A DNA stretch of 64,000 nucleotides from Amphiduros pacificus. Taxonomy: Eukaryota > Annelida > Polychaeta > Phyllodocida > Hesionidae. The stretch lies in NCBI GenBank assembly GCA_949316495.1, contig OX439005.1, positions 41,600,682 to 41,664,681 on the forward strand. The letters run 5' to 3'. The stretch's first letter is position 1, and each line of letters opens with the position of its first letter. The position numbers and the translations under genes were made by a program. Shown one piece after another: positions 12,259 to 26,300 of this stretch. The notes below the pieces were generated by a model. That model was given only the letters and a program-made list of their open reading frames with translations. It was not told the DNA's origin and searched no databases.

Positions 12259-13160
12259 GTTCCATTTTCAAAGCATTTTACATGCATCTGCACTGACAAA
12301 AATATTCTCGTCTTTATGTTGTCTGACACCTGTATGTGCCAACAAAGTTGAATGGTGTAATAAACACTGGTAAATGATTGCTAAACTACATTGCAGCATT
12401 GATGTCGCCTGCCCCTCTGTTGTCGTCGCCTGTAATAACTTTCAGCAAAAAGAGAGTTATATTATAACTTTTATATGCAACATGCTGGATGTGCTGAGCC
12501 AACACCAAAAGGCACCAGATAGGTTCATCCCGTCGCCCTCTGGGGTATTTGAATCTGTGAATCCAAGGCTAGTTTCAGAGGGTGGTAAACTTTTTACAAC
12601 TTCCAAATTCAGCCTCTTCAGGCCCTGCCTGGTCACTGCTTGTGTCAGTCATTCATGCTATTGACTCAGTTTGAGATGAAACAACTTGTCAAAAATATAG
12701 TATTCGATATTCAGCTTTACTTTTTTGTTAACCGACCAGTTAGAGCAAACTATATATTGTACTGAAAACTGTATGATGTAATAATATATTTGTGTCTTAC
12801 CTCCATAGTGTTTTCTTCTTCCTAGAATTGTCAGAGCTCACCCTCTGGGCCGGAACCAGGTTGTCAATGTTGAACTACGCAAGCGCAGAGAGGATCATAC
12901 TCTCAACTAATTTGACTAGAAGCTCGTGAATAACTTAATTAATGATACATATATTATGATTCTCTACAGTTAACTATAGAAATATACTTTCTATCATATG
13001 TAGTGCTAATTAATTATATTTAATTTATAAGTTGCCATTTATCTGTTTTTCAATAAAATGTAGGTTTTGAGGTTATTGAATAAAAATGTCTGCCACCATA
13101 ACGTTGATGACCGCGATCTAAATTTCTGTGTACTTTAGTCAATCCCTTGATGATTACACG

Positions 13161-15942
13161 ATGAATTGTCATCGACTGAGCTTCAAGATATATACCAACA
13201 TTTATTTCGTCAGCAGAAATTCAACATTTGCCCATTTGTCTTCGTTGGCGAGGTCATGCAGAGGTACAAGTCGAGGTTTGACAGCTGCCAAAAAATCACA
13301 TGGCTCATTTGACAGATACCAAACTGACAGTGACACATATAATAATATTCACAATAATGGCATCAGTGGATTTACAATACCCCCAAAATTTCTTCAAGTG
13401 TCTAAGTCAGGATTCTGGAAAAATGCACTTAATACACGGTTGATTGATGATCATGTGAGAATTATAAATCAAGAAAGAACTCTAATTAAAGAAGAATTTC
13501 TCTCTGCAAACATTTCAAAGTGTAAACACTCGGCTCTCAGGAGTAAACTCTGGACCAGTGGTTACACAAATCATGATTGTTCGCCATGTTCAAAAGATAC
13601 AATTTTTCATCATGTACAAAAGCGTTTATTCTCATCCTCATCAATATACAAGAACTCAAAAAAGTCAGACATATCTAGTACAGAGAAAATTAAAGAAACT
13701 AAGGAAAAAATTAAAGAGACAATGGGAGAATGGGTAAGGAATTATTTGTGTTATGACAGTTCTACTTATAATATCACACATTCTACTGCTAAGTATTTGT
13801 TCAACCTCGATGTCTTACCATGGAATCCAAGAATTAACCTCTTGTGATAAAGATGTGAATTAAATTACAGAAGGAAAACATGATGACGGTGCCAAACATG
13901 CTGACAGTGAGTCGGATCGTGATGACGCCATTGTTGGGATATTTGGTCCTGCATGAGTCCTATGCCTGGGCCCTAGGACTGTTTGTAGCAGCTGGGGTCA
14001 CAGATCTGGTAAGAATCCTAAACCTATCATTGAAACATCAGAAAATATGGCGGAGAAAAACAGAAATCTTTGCCCACTACAACCACCCACTCTTGAGAGA
14101 ATGAAGCTGAAGTTTTCTCTTAGAATCATTGTATATTGTGGTAGATTAGATTAATCTTATGCTTTTTCTTTGACATTAAGAAATGATTTTTATTGAATTT
14201 TGCACATTAAATATATCATTTTACAGCTGGATGGTTATATTGCACGGAACTTTGAGAACCAGGCATCATTGATGGGAAGTTTCCTCGACCCCTTGGCAGA
14301 CAAGTTCTTAGCCAGTGTTTTATTTGTCACACTTACTATGGCTAACCTTATACCATGTAAGTTGCCAACTCTGGACAATCCTTGCCAACTTTTGACAATG
14401 ATTTAATAACAATTTGGCCTAATAATTTAATTATTTCATATTCATTTTCAAAGCATTTTAGAATTTTTAAAGTTTGATTCAAATTGTTAGGACTGCAATG
14501 AAAATTGCATAAGAGAGGATGCTAATAAAAGGCTAAACTCTCCCCTCCCTGCACTCCAAAAGAAAGAATATAGTAGTTTTCTTTTATCAAGGCACATCTT
14601 TCAAAAAATACAGTAAGGGGTTTGTGAAAAAAAAGAGATTAGTTTTTATTGACAAATATTACTTTTGTATTGGGATATTTGTTCTGCGATCGTTGTTCAG
14701 ATCGTCTTATTCAGCATCGCCTGCTTACTATTATTATTTTTGTATTATTTTAGTGCCTTTAGCAGTAGTTGTGATTGGACGTGATGTCTTATTAATTGGA
14801 GCAGCATTTTATATTCGGTACATTACCTTAGCTAAGCCGGTGAGTGTAAACAAATTTCCTGAAAAGGGAATCTCTTTTATATTAAAAATTCATTCTCACA
14901 TATGAAATGTTGAAAGAACACTAAAAGTGTAAAACTATAGTGTAATTCAAACATGGTGTTTGCAAAAAAATAAATATCATTTGTTTTAAGCACCTTGTAT
15001 TTAGGCAAATATTTCTGTCAATTTGTTTCAGAAAACCCTAATTAGGTATTTTGATGTGACCCTACCCAGTGCCCAACTAAGCCCAACATTTTTCAGCAAG
15101 GTAAGAGCCTTTGTTTTTAAGATTATCTCATTTTACAATTTGAAATGTTTGCAAGAAAGTTTACATAAAATCCTTTTTCATAAAATATGTTCTCTTTAAC
15201 TTTGCGGTACAAATTCATCAGAATAAAATGACTTATTTAATAAAAACTTATGGACTTTTAAGGAACTTCCCTCCTTGTGAATTTGTATGCAATACAGAAT
15301 ATGTGGACAAAACATTGAATTTCATAATCTATTTCACAGGAAATGGCTAGATCTCAATTTTTCAATTTGTCTAAAATTAAATCAATAGATGCTTATGAAA
15401 TTTCAAATCACAATAAAACTTTTTATATATCTTGCAAATTTGTTTTTTTTCTCTGGATTGATGTGATGTGCAGGTTAACACAGCCATTCAGTTATCAGTA
15501 GTGGCACTAAGCCTGGCAGCTCCTGTGTTCAACTATGTGGATTCTTCAGTTCTCCATACTTTGTGGTAAGCTTAAGCCAGAAAAAGGGGACTTTGTTTCT
15601 CAATTTTTTTCAGTCATTTACTGATTTTCTTTACAGACGTGTCAAGTTTTTGCCAAATATAAATCCCAATACTTACATGTCTGACTTTCATGTAAAGTTG
15701 TAAGAAATATGAAATCATTTCATAATATGCATTTTATATGATTTGCTTAAAGAAAAAAATAATTTGATTTAACACAAATTAAATTCGAATGTTTTTGGCA
15801 TCCTTCATTGGAATCCATGTATTGTTTTTTTTTTTTTTTCAGGTATTTGACGGCAGGGACCACTGTTGCTTCAGGGATAGGCTATATATTTGCAAAAGAC
15901 ACATGGAAGATTGTGAAAAGTCAGGTGACAAAAAAACACTAA
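13161..15942 (+). CDS. CRLS1: Cardiolipin synthase (CMP-forming), mitochondrial, seven coding exons
   Basis: The enzyme joins CDP-diacylglycerol and phosphatidylglycerol to make cardiolipin in the inner mitochondrial membrane. Exons are 13161-13733, 13871-14008, 14227-14356, 14754-14839, 15032-15100, 15474-15565 and 15843-15942 (TAA 15940-15942). All phases fit and give 395 residues. The CDP-alcohol phosphotransferase signature is complete across the exon 2/3 junction: TDLLDGYIAR, then [10 protein letters not shown], i.e. D-x2-DG-x2-AR-x9-G-x3-D-x3-D. Other matches to animal CRLS1 are [35 protein letters not shown] and SLAAPVFNY. Several hydrophobic helices follow the signature. The start is the first ATG after an in-frame TAA at 13119-13121. 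The first exon encodes about 191 residues, with a basic, presumably mitochondrial-targeting, start; this region is much longer than in human CRLS1 (about 301 aa in all) and is rich in Lys and Ser. Confidence 0.96.
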
Positions 15943-16547
15943 GACTATGGATATCAGTACCATTAAGGCAAAAGAGTTATTTTAAAGTTAAATTGAAATA
16001 ATAGAAAGTTAATGGAATGCTAATATAGTCCTGGAATGCACACTGGAGGTAATTTTGAGGATTATTATTTGTTTACTTTTAATGCTAAATCATTATGGAA
16101 TTATTTGCTGATGGAATGGTTTATTGTTCTTCATAAAGTTTAATGTTTATAAATATGAAAACACTGCAAGACGCAACCAAAATGACTTTTGTTAGATCGA
16201 GAGAAAATTGTCTTCCAAAAGGCAATACTTTTTTAACAAAACATAAACATATCAGGACAATATGAACCTCACTTTGAAGGCAAAATGTGTACCGGTATTT
16301 TTTGTTACAGTCATTAATACATAATTTATGTAGACTTATATGCAAGATATGGAATACTTGAAATTGGTCTTGAATAATATAAAATCAGGTATTTTCTCGA
16401 ATGTATGATAACTTTATGTTTGATAGAGTGTTGTTACCAGAGTATTGATAAAGCTTATACTCATGTAAGAAATCAGTATTGAAATGAAATAGCTGCTGAT
16501 GTGAGATTTTTTGAAATGTTTAATTTATACATGCATTGTCATGTCAT

Positions 16548-16553
16548 AATAAA
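16548..16553 (+). other. Likely poly(A) signal of CRLS1
   Basis: AATAAA lies 606 bases after the CRLS1 stop codon, in an AT-rich stretch. It is a hexamer match only; the cleavage site is not visible. Confidence 0.5.
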
Positions 16554-17436
16554 TTTGAAAACCCAAAAATGTTTTGGTATTATTTGTGTTTGACCCACAA
16601 AAATTTAGGATCAATATTAATAAAAATCCAAGCACCACATAAAAAAAGGAAGATATCCAGGCCCAGCTGTGACAACAGAAAATATGATTTAAAAAAACAG
16701 AAAATATATTGTTGAGACCAATCTACCGGTATGTTTAATTGAGAAAAGATAGAAAATAAAATCCTCCCTCAGCCCTAAGATGACGTGCACATATTCCATG
16801 TTAGCTACTCACCATTAAACAAAAAAATATGATTTGATAAAATGAATTTATGTTTTTGCTGTAATTATTATCAATGGTTATTGCCTTCCACTACCCGAAT
16901 AGTACAGGAGCTTTGATATTGGACTCTGTCCACAAAAACTTCCAACATTTGCTGTATATTCTCAGCTATTTCAGATGTAGGCACCAACTTTTAGCCATAA
17001 GTAGATTTCGCTTTCAAATATTCCAGACTTTTATTTCTAGTGACCTTGTAGTTCAATTATAATGGGGCAGAGATAAATGGATTTAGCCCTGGATAGGAAA
17101 CAAAGGATATGCATATAAAATCACTCTAAAATGACGTGTTTAATGGTTAATAAATCACTAAATGGGGGTAAACAAGATGGGATATGGAACATTTATGAAT
17201 CATCACAAAATAAACAAAAAACAATTCATTTGATTCACAAAAATGTAGTTTTTTTTTTCACAAGATCACTAGTAATTATTTAAGGATGTAAAGACCTAGA
17301 CAAGTTAAGGAGGTAAACCTGTGTCAGTATAATGCAATGATAATATATGCCTTATATTAAAACTGCCAGATTTATACAAATGGTTCATATAAATACCTGT
17401 AATATTTAAATGGCATATTATTCATTGTAATCTTTA

Positions 17437-17750
17437 ACCCCCAACGGACGGAAGGACGTTGACGTCCACCACCGGTAACGGAAGGGAGGGACGTTGACGT
17501 CCCCATTGTTCTGACTTGATGACGTCATTTGTAACATTCTGAAGGGCTGCAACTTGTTACAATGTAACCATGATAATGACGTCAGACTGCCTTAATCATG
17601 AACTTTTGACCCCAGCACTTTATTAAGCATATTGAATAACCATGGTTATAAATTTTATTTATTTAGTATGTACCGGTAGATACACTAGTCCAGAAAAAAT
17701 TGGTTAGTCCTGCCAGTCAACAAAATTAAGATAGCCTAGTCCCTTAGGGG
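17437..17750 (+). mobile_element. TTAA-flanked (piggyBac-type) MITE, 314 bp
   Basis: TTAA sits on both sides (17433-17436 and 17751-17754). The ends are short inverted repeats (left CCCCCAACGGAC, right GTCCCTTAGGGG). TTAA targets and CCC-starting ends are typical of piggyBac-type elements. No transposase is present. A diverged copy is at 35648-35955. Two TGACGTCA palindromes lie at 17520-17527 and 17577-17584. Confidence 0.82.
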
Positions 17751-17960
17751 TTAAACAAGTTAAGATCAAGATAAGATAAATGATATATTTTTAGAATGAT
17801 AAAATTATGAGCTCCCATTGTAATAATATATGAATTGTGTGTGTATAAATACAAAATAAACATATAATTCAAAAATATATATGCATTATACTTTTATTCA
17901 AAATCTGCAATTACAATTCTCAATCACATCTGGTAACACAAACACTTATCTCTAAGGATA

Positions 17961-18040
17961 TCATCCCCATTAAACAGGCAAACCCACAATAAATAGAAAA
18001 TCATCCCCACTAAACAGGCAAACCCACAATAAATAGAAAA
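17961..18040 (+). repeat. Two-copy 40-bp tandem repeat
   Basis: Two adjacent 40-base units (TCATCCCCATTAAACAGGCA onward) differ at one position, so the duplication is young. Confidence 0.9.
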
Positions 18041-20346
18041 TCAGCACAGATTATATGTGTACTGCACTTTGGGTCATTTGCATATTACAAGGCCTGGGAG
18101 GTTTTTACAGCTCCAGCCTTAATATACTATGCTCCATGACAAAAAGGGTTCCCACAGTCTGCTATACGAAGACAACTCTGATGATCTCTGCTGATAGGAT
18201 GTCAGGAATAATATCTATCTTAATCAGTTTGTTGATTAATCCTCATATACATCATATCCCATGTTTCGGAACGGTGGCTTCAGCTTGAAACGCTAACCTT
18301 GATAGGCTCGGACCTGACAGAATTAAAGTTTCATCCAAGCTGATATGACCATTGTATGCATTACAAACAAATCTACGAGACAAGATAATAATGAAATTTT
18401 AAAAATAAATTTATGAATTTATTCTTCAAACAATTTTATCATGGACTAACTATTTTCAAAATTCCAGGATTACCACAACAAAGGTGGCGCCACTTGATGC
18501 CATACTACTTCCCAGCAGGAGGAGCCGACCTAAATAGCCGGTCGTATAGTATAGTACTCTAGCTCAGTATCACATGGCCATATTCAATATAACAAGTAAT
18601 AGGACTGCATACACAATTATTATAAAGTCATCTCACAGGGTTTGACTAATGCCAATAGCACTTCTATTCCGAAATATAAACAAACCTGTGCTCACATCCA
18701 TTCATGCTATTGCATCACAGAATTAAAACAAGCATAGAAATATAACACTTGAAGTATTTTAAGTCCTGTTACCAGCACAAGACAAAGTGATATCATACAA
18801 CCAAATATGTATCTTTTGATGTAAACAAAATCTAGATAAAATACATATTTCCTGTAATATTATAAACATTTATTTGTATGATACTTAAAATAAGTAGAAA
18901 CATCATAAACACAACATTATATAATGAAAAATTTAGATATATATTCTACAAACACCAATTAATAAGTATGTTCTTCATGTCATATCATTTTTAACTTGTC
19001 CTATCATTTTGTCAGTGACAAATACCGTAGGTACCGGTATTTAATGTGTAAATGATAAAATCTGCAGCAAAACAAATTGTCAATATTTCAAAGTCTTAAA
19101 TTTTCACCACAACACAACAATTCAATTTCAGGATTCCCCAAAACATTATCCAAGCAGGTGGGTTTTGCCATGTATATTTTCATGAGGATGCAAATATTTC
19201 AACATGCCAGATGCCAAATTATTTTCTCTTATGTTACCTTTCAAAATTGTCCTCACTGTGCTGGGTGAGTTTTCATATTACATGGAATGTCAAGATGCAA
19301 TATTCAGACCAAAGTCCAAATAAGCGCTATAAATTAGGAGAAACTAATAATTTTCCCATCTATTCAGAGACTATTGTAAATCAGGATTTTCTCAATTATA
19401 GTGATTGATATCACAAATTTGATATGTTTGAATGTCTTTCTTAATATGGTTCTCCACCAAATTTTATCCTTTTTTTAGGAATCCTGCCAATGCTGCCAAT
19501 GCCATGAAGATCCTCAAACTGCTTGGTTTCCAGAAACATGGCATCTATGGCATGTATGGCATGTATATCCCGAATCTTTACACTATCATACCAATGAAGA
19601 ACAAAAATGACACAGATACCTTGTAAACGACATTGTAAATTTGATGTCAAGTAATTACCGGTAATTATTAATGTTTATGGAAAATAGCACAAGTTAAGAA
19701 ATCATAATTTGAGACATATATTTATTTAACCTTATTAAATTCAACAAGAATGCAATTTACCAGGAATCTGGTATATGAATTGATTATTTCTAGGATCCAT
19801 TTGTAAAGAGTAGGATCCAAATCACAATTTCTAAATCTATTAAAAGTTTGAGCACAAAATAGTCAGCAACATACTGCACTATCAATTGGACCATTACTTT
19901 TATTTTGATTTGCCACTAAATCATGCATAATTTTTCTGACCTCAGATTAATCACAGTTAAGACAAGAATAGGATCACAGTTCTGGAATATAAATATAAAT
20001 ATAACTACATAATATTAAAAGTTGAGCGATATTTTCAACTCCAGTTGGTTTATATCATTTTTATCACTGAATGGAACTACACGGTCTGGACTCAATGATC
20101 AAATCACAAATCAATTGCATCAGTTGTATAATACTCTAAAACACTTTTTTGCAACACTTTCAAGGCACTGGAAACTGTTTACCAAAGATTACTTCTTGGT
20201 TTTGTTTCAAATTTGACCAACAATACAAGCAGTCCTGTCAGGACATAAATAGGTTTAATTAGTTTAAGTTGATTTTGTGACTCAATAGAGTCATGCTTTG
20301 TGTTGTCAGGTCTTGACTGAGGTCTAAGTGGCCAAGGTTTGCTGTC

Positions 20347-23300
20347 TCAGCCATACTGCTTCTTGCTGCTGCCCAGGGTCTGGTAGAAGAAGTACTTGAA
20401 CCTCATGTAGTAGTAGTGTACATCTGACTTCCAGGTGGCGCATGTCCTTGAGTTGACCTCTATCTTACAGTAGATATAGATGAACAAGATGCTGAGGGCC
20501 ACAGTCACCAGGAAAAACAATATCAACAGCAGGGACCGAGAAATCCACTCTTCTGAAATATATATCAGTTATAGGCCATATGAATTCAAATAACAACCTC
20601 ACTTTGCAGGAAATGGTACCTTAAATAACACATGAAATGGCACCTGAAATAACTTTGAATACAAAATATTACGCAACTTAATAAACATTCACAAGATTCT
20701 GGACAAACATTACAGAATTTGTATTTGAAAAAAACAAATACTTGTTCATTAAACAAAATATAACATAAAATAACTGTTTTAAAGGTGGAACACACATGGA
20801 GTTAGTCTCCAAACAGTTATGTCCATGTTATACAGTTTACTAATATCTAAAAAAAAATCATTTTTTTTCTCTGTCATGCCATGTCAGAAATGGTATGGAT
20901 TTCTTTTCATACCTTGCTGTTTGATATCTGGATCTTGAAAATGCACCCTTCTTTCCCCTTTATCATCTGGAATGCAAAGGAATGAAAAATACTACATCCA
21001 TAGAAATCAAATCAAAGAACTACACAGTAAAAGCAACAGTAGAAAAAAAAAAAAACTACCCCTGTAGAATTCAAATCAAAGAACTCCAGAAACAGTATGT
21101 CAAAATAGCGTGTCTACAGAAACCAAGAACATACAGCAAGACAGTTGGAAAGCGTGATTCATTAAAGGGAGTTAATGTTTTCATATTGCTAATCACTTGA
21201 AAATGCAGCACATCATAACCTTTCAGTTAAAATTAAAGAAAGCCACCACATTTAGGAGCTTCTGAAAAGAATCAAAATTATCAAATTTCGTTTGATTTCT
21301 AACCTCTTTAAAATGTGATACTAGTATCTCATGACTTTTCTTCAAAATTTAAGATGGCTACTCAAGATGAAGATCAAAGTCACAAGTGAGCACACAATTT
21401 CAAGACTTTGATAAAAGGCATCCATGGTAGGAGTTTGGTCTTGCTATCTCTTGTTGTTTGAAAGTTTACAAGGGTTTCAGTGATCGGGTCACAACCTCAA
21501 AATGTTAGTCAAGGTCACCGAGTGCACCAGTTGAACATCTTGATAAGATGCACCCATGGTTTCAAGAACCAAATGTTATCTGTTCTCAATTTATCATATT
21601 CATAACAAGGGACAGATGGCCAGATGATGCAGGCTCCAACAATATCGCTAAAAAATATATAAATAAAGGACAAAACCTTTACCTTTGCTGTTTTGTTTCT
21701 TCAGGATGGATTTATTACCCGGGGAAGTAGCGGCAGGCTGTTCCTGAGTAACCAGTGTAGATGGGTCCTTAAACCTCTCCATGGATTCTACACAAAACAA
21801 ACATATATAAAGAGGAATATATAAAGATGAATATATAAAGATGAATATACAAAGATGAATACACATGGAAAGATGAATACACATGGGAAGATGAATACAT
21901 ATCGATAGATGAATACACATAGAAAGATGAATACACATGGATAGATGAATACACATGGATAGATGAATAGTTTGTTGACAAAATATTCAATGGATGATTT
22001 GGATATTAGTAGAAGACTCGTCTACTTCCAAATGGCACAGACATATGATGTAAAATTACATTTTATCGCAAAATTTACGGAATAAACATTTATAAAATAT
22101 AAGGAAAAATTGCTTAGAAATGTGATTTCATGATAGCTTTATTATGTCTGTCACTCTAGCATATTACTTTTCCTTTCCAGTCAGGTCAACACATCTATTT
22201 TGAGCACCCTTATCTTAATACATTCTTCAGGCCATTCTAAGAACAATGTGTGCCATACCAGAGTCTGCTTAACAACATACACTCAAGTCACAGCCAAGTC
22301 TGACCAGGGTATATCACACCTTCAGTGCATCTACCTCAAAAGCCCTATCACCATACATATCAGTTTTCGGCACTTTATATCCATTATTCCCAATTGATCT
22401 CAGATCACTTTGTCCAGTTTTGGGTTTTAATTGTAAAGATAGGCATTTCAGTGCATACCCATTATGTACCTTCCATGTTAATAGTGCTATTTTAAAATCT
22501 ATTCTGGCCTCAACAGGTAGCCAATGTAAAATTGCCTGTTATGTGATCATGCTTCCTTAATCTACTGACAACTCTAGCTGCAGCATTCTGCAATCTTTGC
22601 AACATGGCTATCTCACATTTTGGAAGTCCAATCAAGAGAGAATTACCATAGTTGAGGGTTGATGTAACAAAAGCATGAGCCAGGGGATTAGCTGTTTTTT
22701 GCACTTTGGCCAATAGTAGTAATATACTCTTGCCCAGTTGACACACAAAGACTTTATCGGTCTATTAAATCTTATGATGAGTTGATTGGAGTTGAGGATC
22801 TCTTTCATACCTGAATACTGTTGTTTTCCCACTTCTCCATAGACCGCTGCAAACAAGTCAAGGCTTTTCACTGTGGTGGGATGGCTGTCTCCTAGGATCT
22901 GCTGGCGTAACTTGGTTGCCTACAAATAGCATTACAATCAAGAAATGAGCATGACTTTAGTATGTTCTTGAAGAACTTTTATGATAGCCATACTGCGTCA
23001 ATGTGAAACTGAAATGTTTTCACCACATAATGATTTTCTGCGAATTACTTTGATGGCTAAATTTCAGTAAGCTGACTGAGGTCTGCGCCCCCAAACTACA
23101 CATGAAGTACACATCAGTCAATATTTAGTCTATATTTTTTTTTATTCAGAAAAAGAGAAATGTGGTATTCTTACCTTTCCTTGATATTCAAGAGCCAAGT
23201 GTGGTCTGAAACATGAAATATAAATAAATGTTATAACATCAATTCAGAAAGAAAGAAATTGCACATTAAGATTTAACATCTTCAAACTGATACACTTCTT

Positions 23301-26300
23301 TATATGTATCTCTCTGTCTCATAAATTTTCTTTCGTATTGAAAGTGATTTTGGTATTAGCAGATGATTATGAGGTACAGACTGTTTTTTCTCGAGGCATA
23401 ACTTGGCGAGGTTTTCGTATTCGTCAGCCCTCATGATGTCCGGCTTCTCCTCTTCCACCTCCACACCCTCAGCCTCCGCCTTCTGCTTCTCTGCAAATAG
23501 TAGTGAAAGTCAGCATTCAGAAAAAAACCCGAAACCCTTAAAAATTAACCTGAAGATACCCCTTTAAGAAATGTCATTTTTGGATAATAATAATTATCAA
23601 TAATATGAATAGGAATGATAGAGTCATTAATTAAATCATACGCAGCATCCGCTGCACCAATCAGCTTGATCTTGGGCTCATTTGAAAGAAAAAGTTGAGA
23701 TATTAAGAAAGGCGGAAGGGACATAGCATACATTCCTTTTATTATTAGTCAAAATAGCCAAAAACTGGTATTTCAAGCAGTACAGAGGGAGGAACTTACA
23801 TAAAGGTAACAGCAGTATTTTACATGATCACATCAACATAATTTATGATGTTACCATGACGTCACTATGTTGACACTTGTCTGATGTCACTATGACAACA
23901 TTTGCCTGTCTGACGTCACTATGATGACACATTTCTGTATGACGTCATCATGTTTATCTTAGTTGCAACGTCAAGAAGACTTCACTCCAGGTTAAATCAT
24001 CTTTCTCCTCCAATTGTCATGAATTACTGACGAAACTGTGGTCATTTGTATGTACGATATTCAGTGGAAAGAAATGTGCATCTCATAGTCTCACGTAACT
24101 GTTTTTTTCCCTGCTCGCAATGTCAAGAGGACTTCATTCCAGGTTAAATAATCTTTCTACTGCAATTATTGACGAAACTGTGGTCTTTTATATATACGAT
24201 GCTCAGTGGAAAGAAATGTGCATCTCATAACCTCACGCAACTGTGTTTACCTTGCTTGCAACGTCATTACGGTTTCAGAGCATGCTAAATCATCTTTCTA
24301 CTCTAATAATTGACAAAAATGTGGTCATTTGAATATATGATATTCAGTGGAAAGAAATGTACATGTACTCCAATTATTGACGATAAATGCCCTGTTTGAT
24401 AGCTTCATGCAACTGGATTTACCTTGCTCGCAATGACAAGACAGTTTCACTGAATTATCTTTCACCATAGCGCTGATACCAGACAAGTCTGTTCATAGCG
24501 CTGCGCTCAGGACGTGCATCCTGAAGAGATGAGTCTTCAGTCTATTCTTAAATGAGGAGACTGAAGTACTTGTCCTAATATTAGTAGGCAAGGAGTTCCA
24601 TAGTCGTGGACCAACAGATGAGAAGGCCCTGTCACCAACTGTCCTTAGCCTGGTATTAGGTACTTGTAGATGGGTGCCATCATTGGATCTTAGACAGCGA
24701 TCCCCTTGATTGATCAGGAGTAGATCACTTAAAATGTTTCAGACTGAGATCAGACCATTTTGATTTTCACATTTGAAGAAAAAAAACCTGAGTTCAGGTT
24801 ATTTCCTGAAGACTTTCATCACTGTATATTATTTTTTTCTAATTTCTCTTTACGTAAATTCAAATAATCTTTTAGTTAATTTCAACCTTGACCATATACT
24901 TATGCAAAAACATATGATCTGAATGTCGAGAGATGAATAAATCTGTGGAATATGAACTTTACAGGAAGTGTTTTTCATTCTTTATTGGATAAGAATGAAT
25001 TATTTTAATTTTTATACCATGTCAGGGAAAAATGATATCACCTCCATGTCAGAAATTTTGTCGGAGAATATTTTTTGAAGTGTCTAAAACTGTTGTGACA
25101 TAAAATTGCATTCTATAAATTCTATTAATACTTTGATGTCCTGATACTCTGCCACTTCTTGAAAAAAATTCATCTGCGAAGTTGAAAAAAATATATTTTC
25201 TAAATATTTCTATGTACCAGTAAATTTTGTGACATACCCAGTTGTTTCTGTAGTTGGGAAGTGTCAATAAGTGCAGTTTCATAAAACATCTTTTCTGCTT
25301 GGATGAACTGGATAGCTTTCTGGACTAATCTATCATCAAGGAAATTTTCTGTATTGCTATCTGATTTATATTTAAAATTAAAATAATCATATTATTCTTG
25401 CCATAATATATAGCACACAAGTCATTCTGAATATCCTAAAAAATCTGTTAAGTTTTTGTTTTTTATCCTAAAAACTTTTTGGTTGAAGATAGACACACTG
25501 TCAAATAAAGCTCTCTGTTGGTACAGGAACCAATTGCTTTTTTTAGTTCTCAATAATTTCACATACTACCTCCCTTTAATCCTTGGTTAATAATCCATCA
25601 TCCCTAAAAACATGTTTTATTATTTACAAAAATAAAGTATATTTACAAAAGTATATTTACAAAAGAACCTATTCCTTAATTCTGAAGTGTTTCTTTTTTC
25701 TATGTATCTTTATAATGTCTCAAGTCCTGATTTATTTCTTCCAGTTTCAAAGGATACATTCTTCTTTTGCATAATAAATATCAGCCACCTGTAAGCAAAA
25801 AAAACAAACAAACAAAAACAAATTACAATTCTCATTTCAAGAGTGTCAAAATGTTAAAAAAAATCTCAAAATTTCTGAGCCAATAAACTTGACTCTTTAA
25901 TGATAAAGCTTAATATATTTTTTCTTAACATAAACACATAAACAACACTGGCCTTGTGAAGGCACTGTGGTAGTTGTCTGAAGTTCTCTGTTTTCTGAAG
26001 CCCGCGGAGGCAGGTGAGGAAGCAGCGCAGAGCCGCCGCGTTGCGACCAGCCTCCACGTATCTCACCCCAGCCTCATACACCTCCCCTCTCTGCCGATCA
26101 TCAAGCATTCCTCGCAACTCCTCCAGCTCTGGAACTTCTGGAATGACAAACATGATTCATGTCCTTGATCAACATCTTAACTCACAACTTTATGTGATTA
26201 AGATGTTGATATTTTGGTGACATTCACAAGATGTTAGTGTAGCAGTGGTGACCATGGCCACATGATGAGAATCTAATGATGTCTGGAGGGAATATAGATG

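Larger units (their letters stand above)
6008..13160. other. Gene-free interval between divergent GNPNAT1 and CRLS1
   Basis: No convincing exon was found on either strand. The interval holds a 37-bp tandem array (7577-8812), two copies of one MITE family (10181-10496 and 11342-11954), a dispersed repeat and a three-copy 18-bp repeat at 12205-12258. Promoters of both flanking genes should lie at its edges, but I saw no clear core promoter element. Confidence 0.6.
15943..20346. other. Convergent intergenic interval, CRLS1 3' UTR to CNST 3' UTR
   Basis: The first ~600 bases are probably the CRLS1 3' UTR. The rest is AT-rich and holds a TTAA-flanked MITE (17437-17750) and a two-copy 40-bp repeat (17961-18040). 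Weak exon-like stretches at about 19130-19160 and 19480-19625 could not be tied to a gene. Confidence 0.55.

Noticed and set aside
19137-19157. Short exon-like stretch between TTTCAG and GTGGGT
   Set aside because: No downstream or upstream partner exon was found; splice-like motifs of this strength are expected by chance.
19432-19626. Plus-strand exon-like segment after TTTTTTTAG (NPANAANAMKILKLLG...)
   Set aside because: It is partly a short internal repeat (GGCATGTATGGCATGTATAT), has no neighbouring exon in phase and lies in the likely 3' region of the minus-strand CNST gene.
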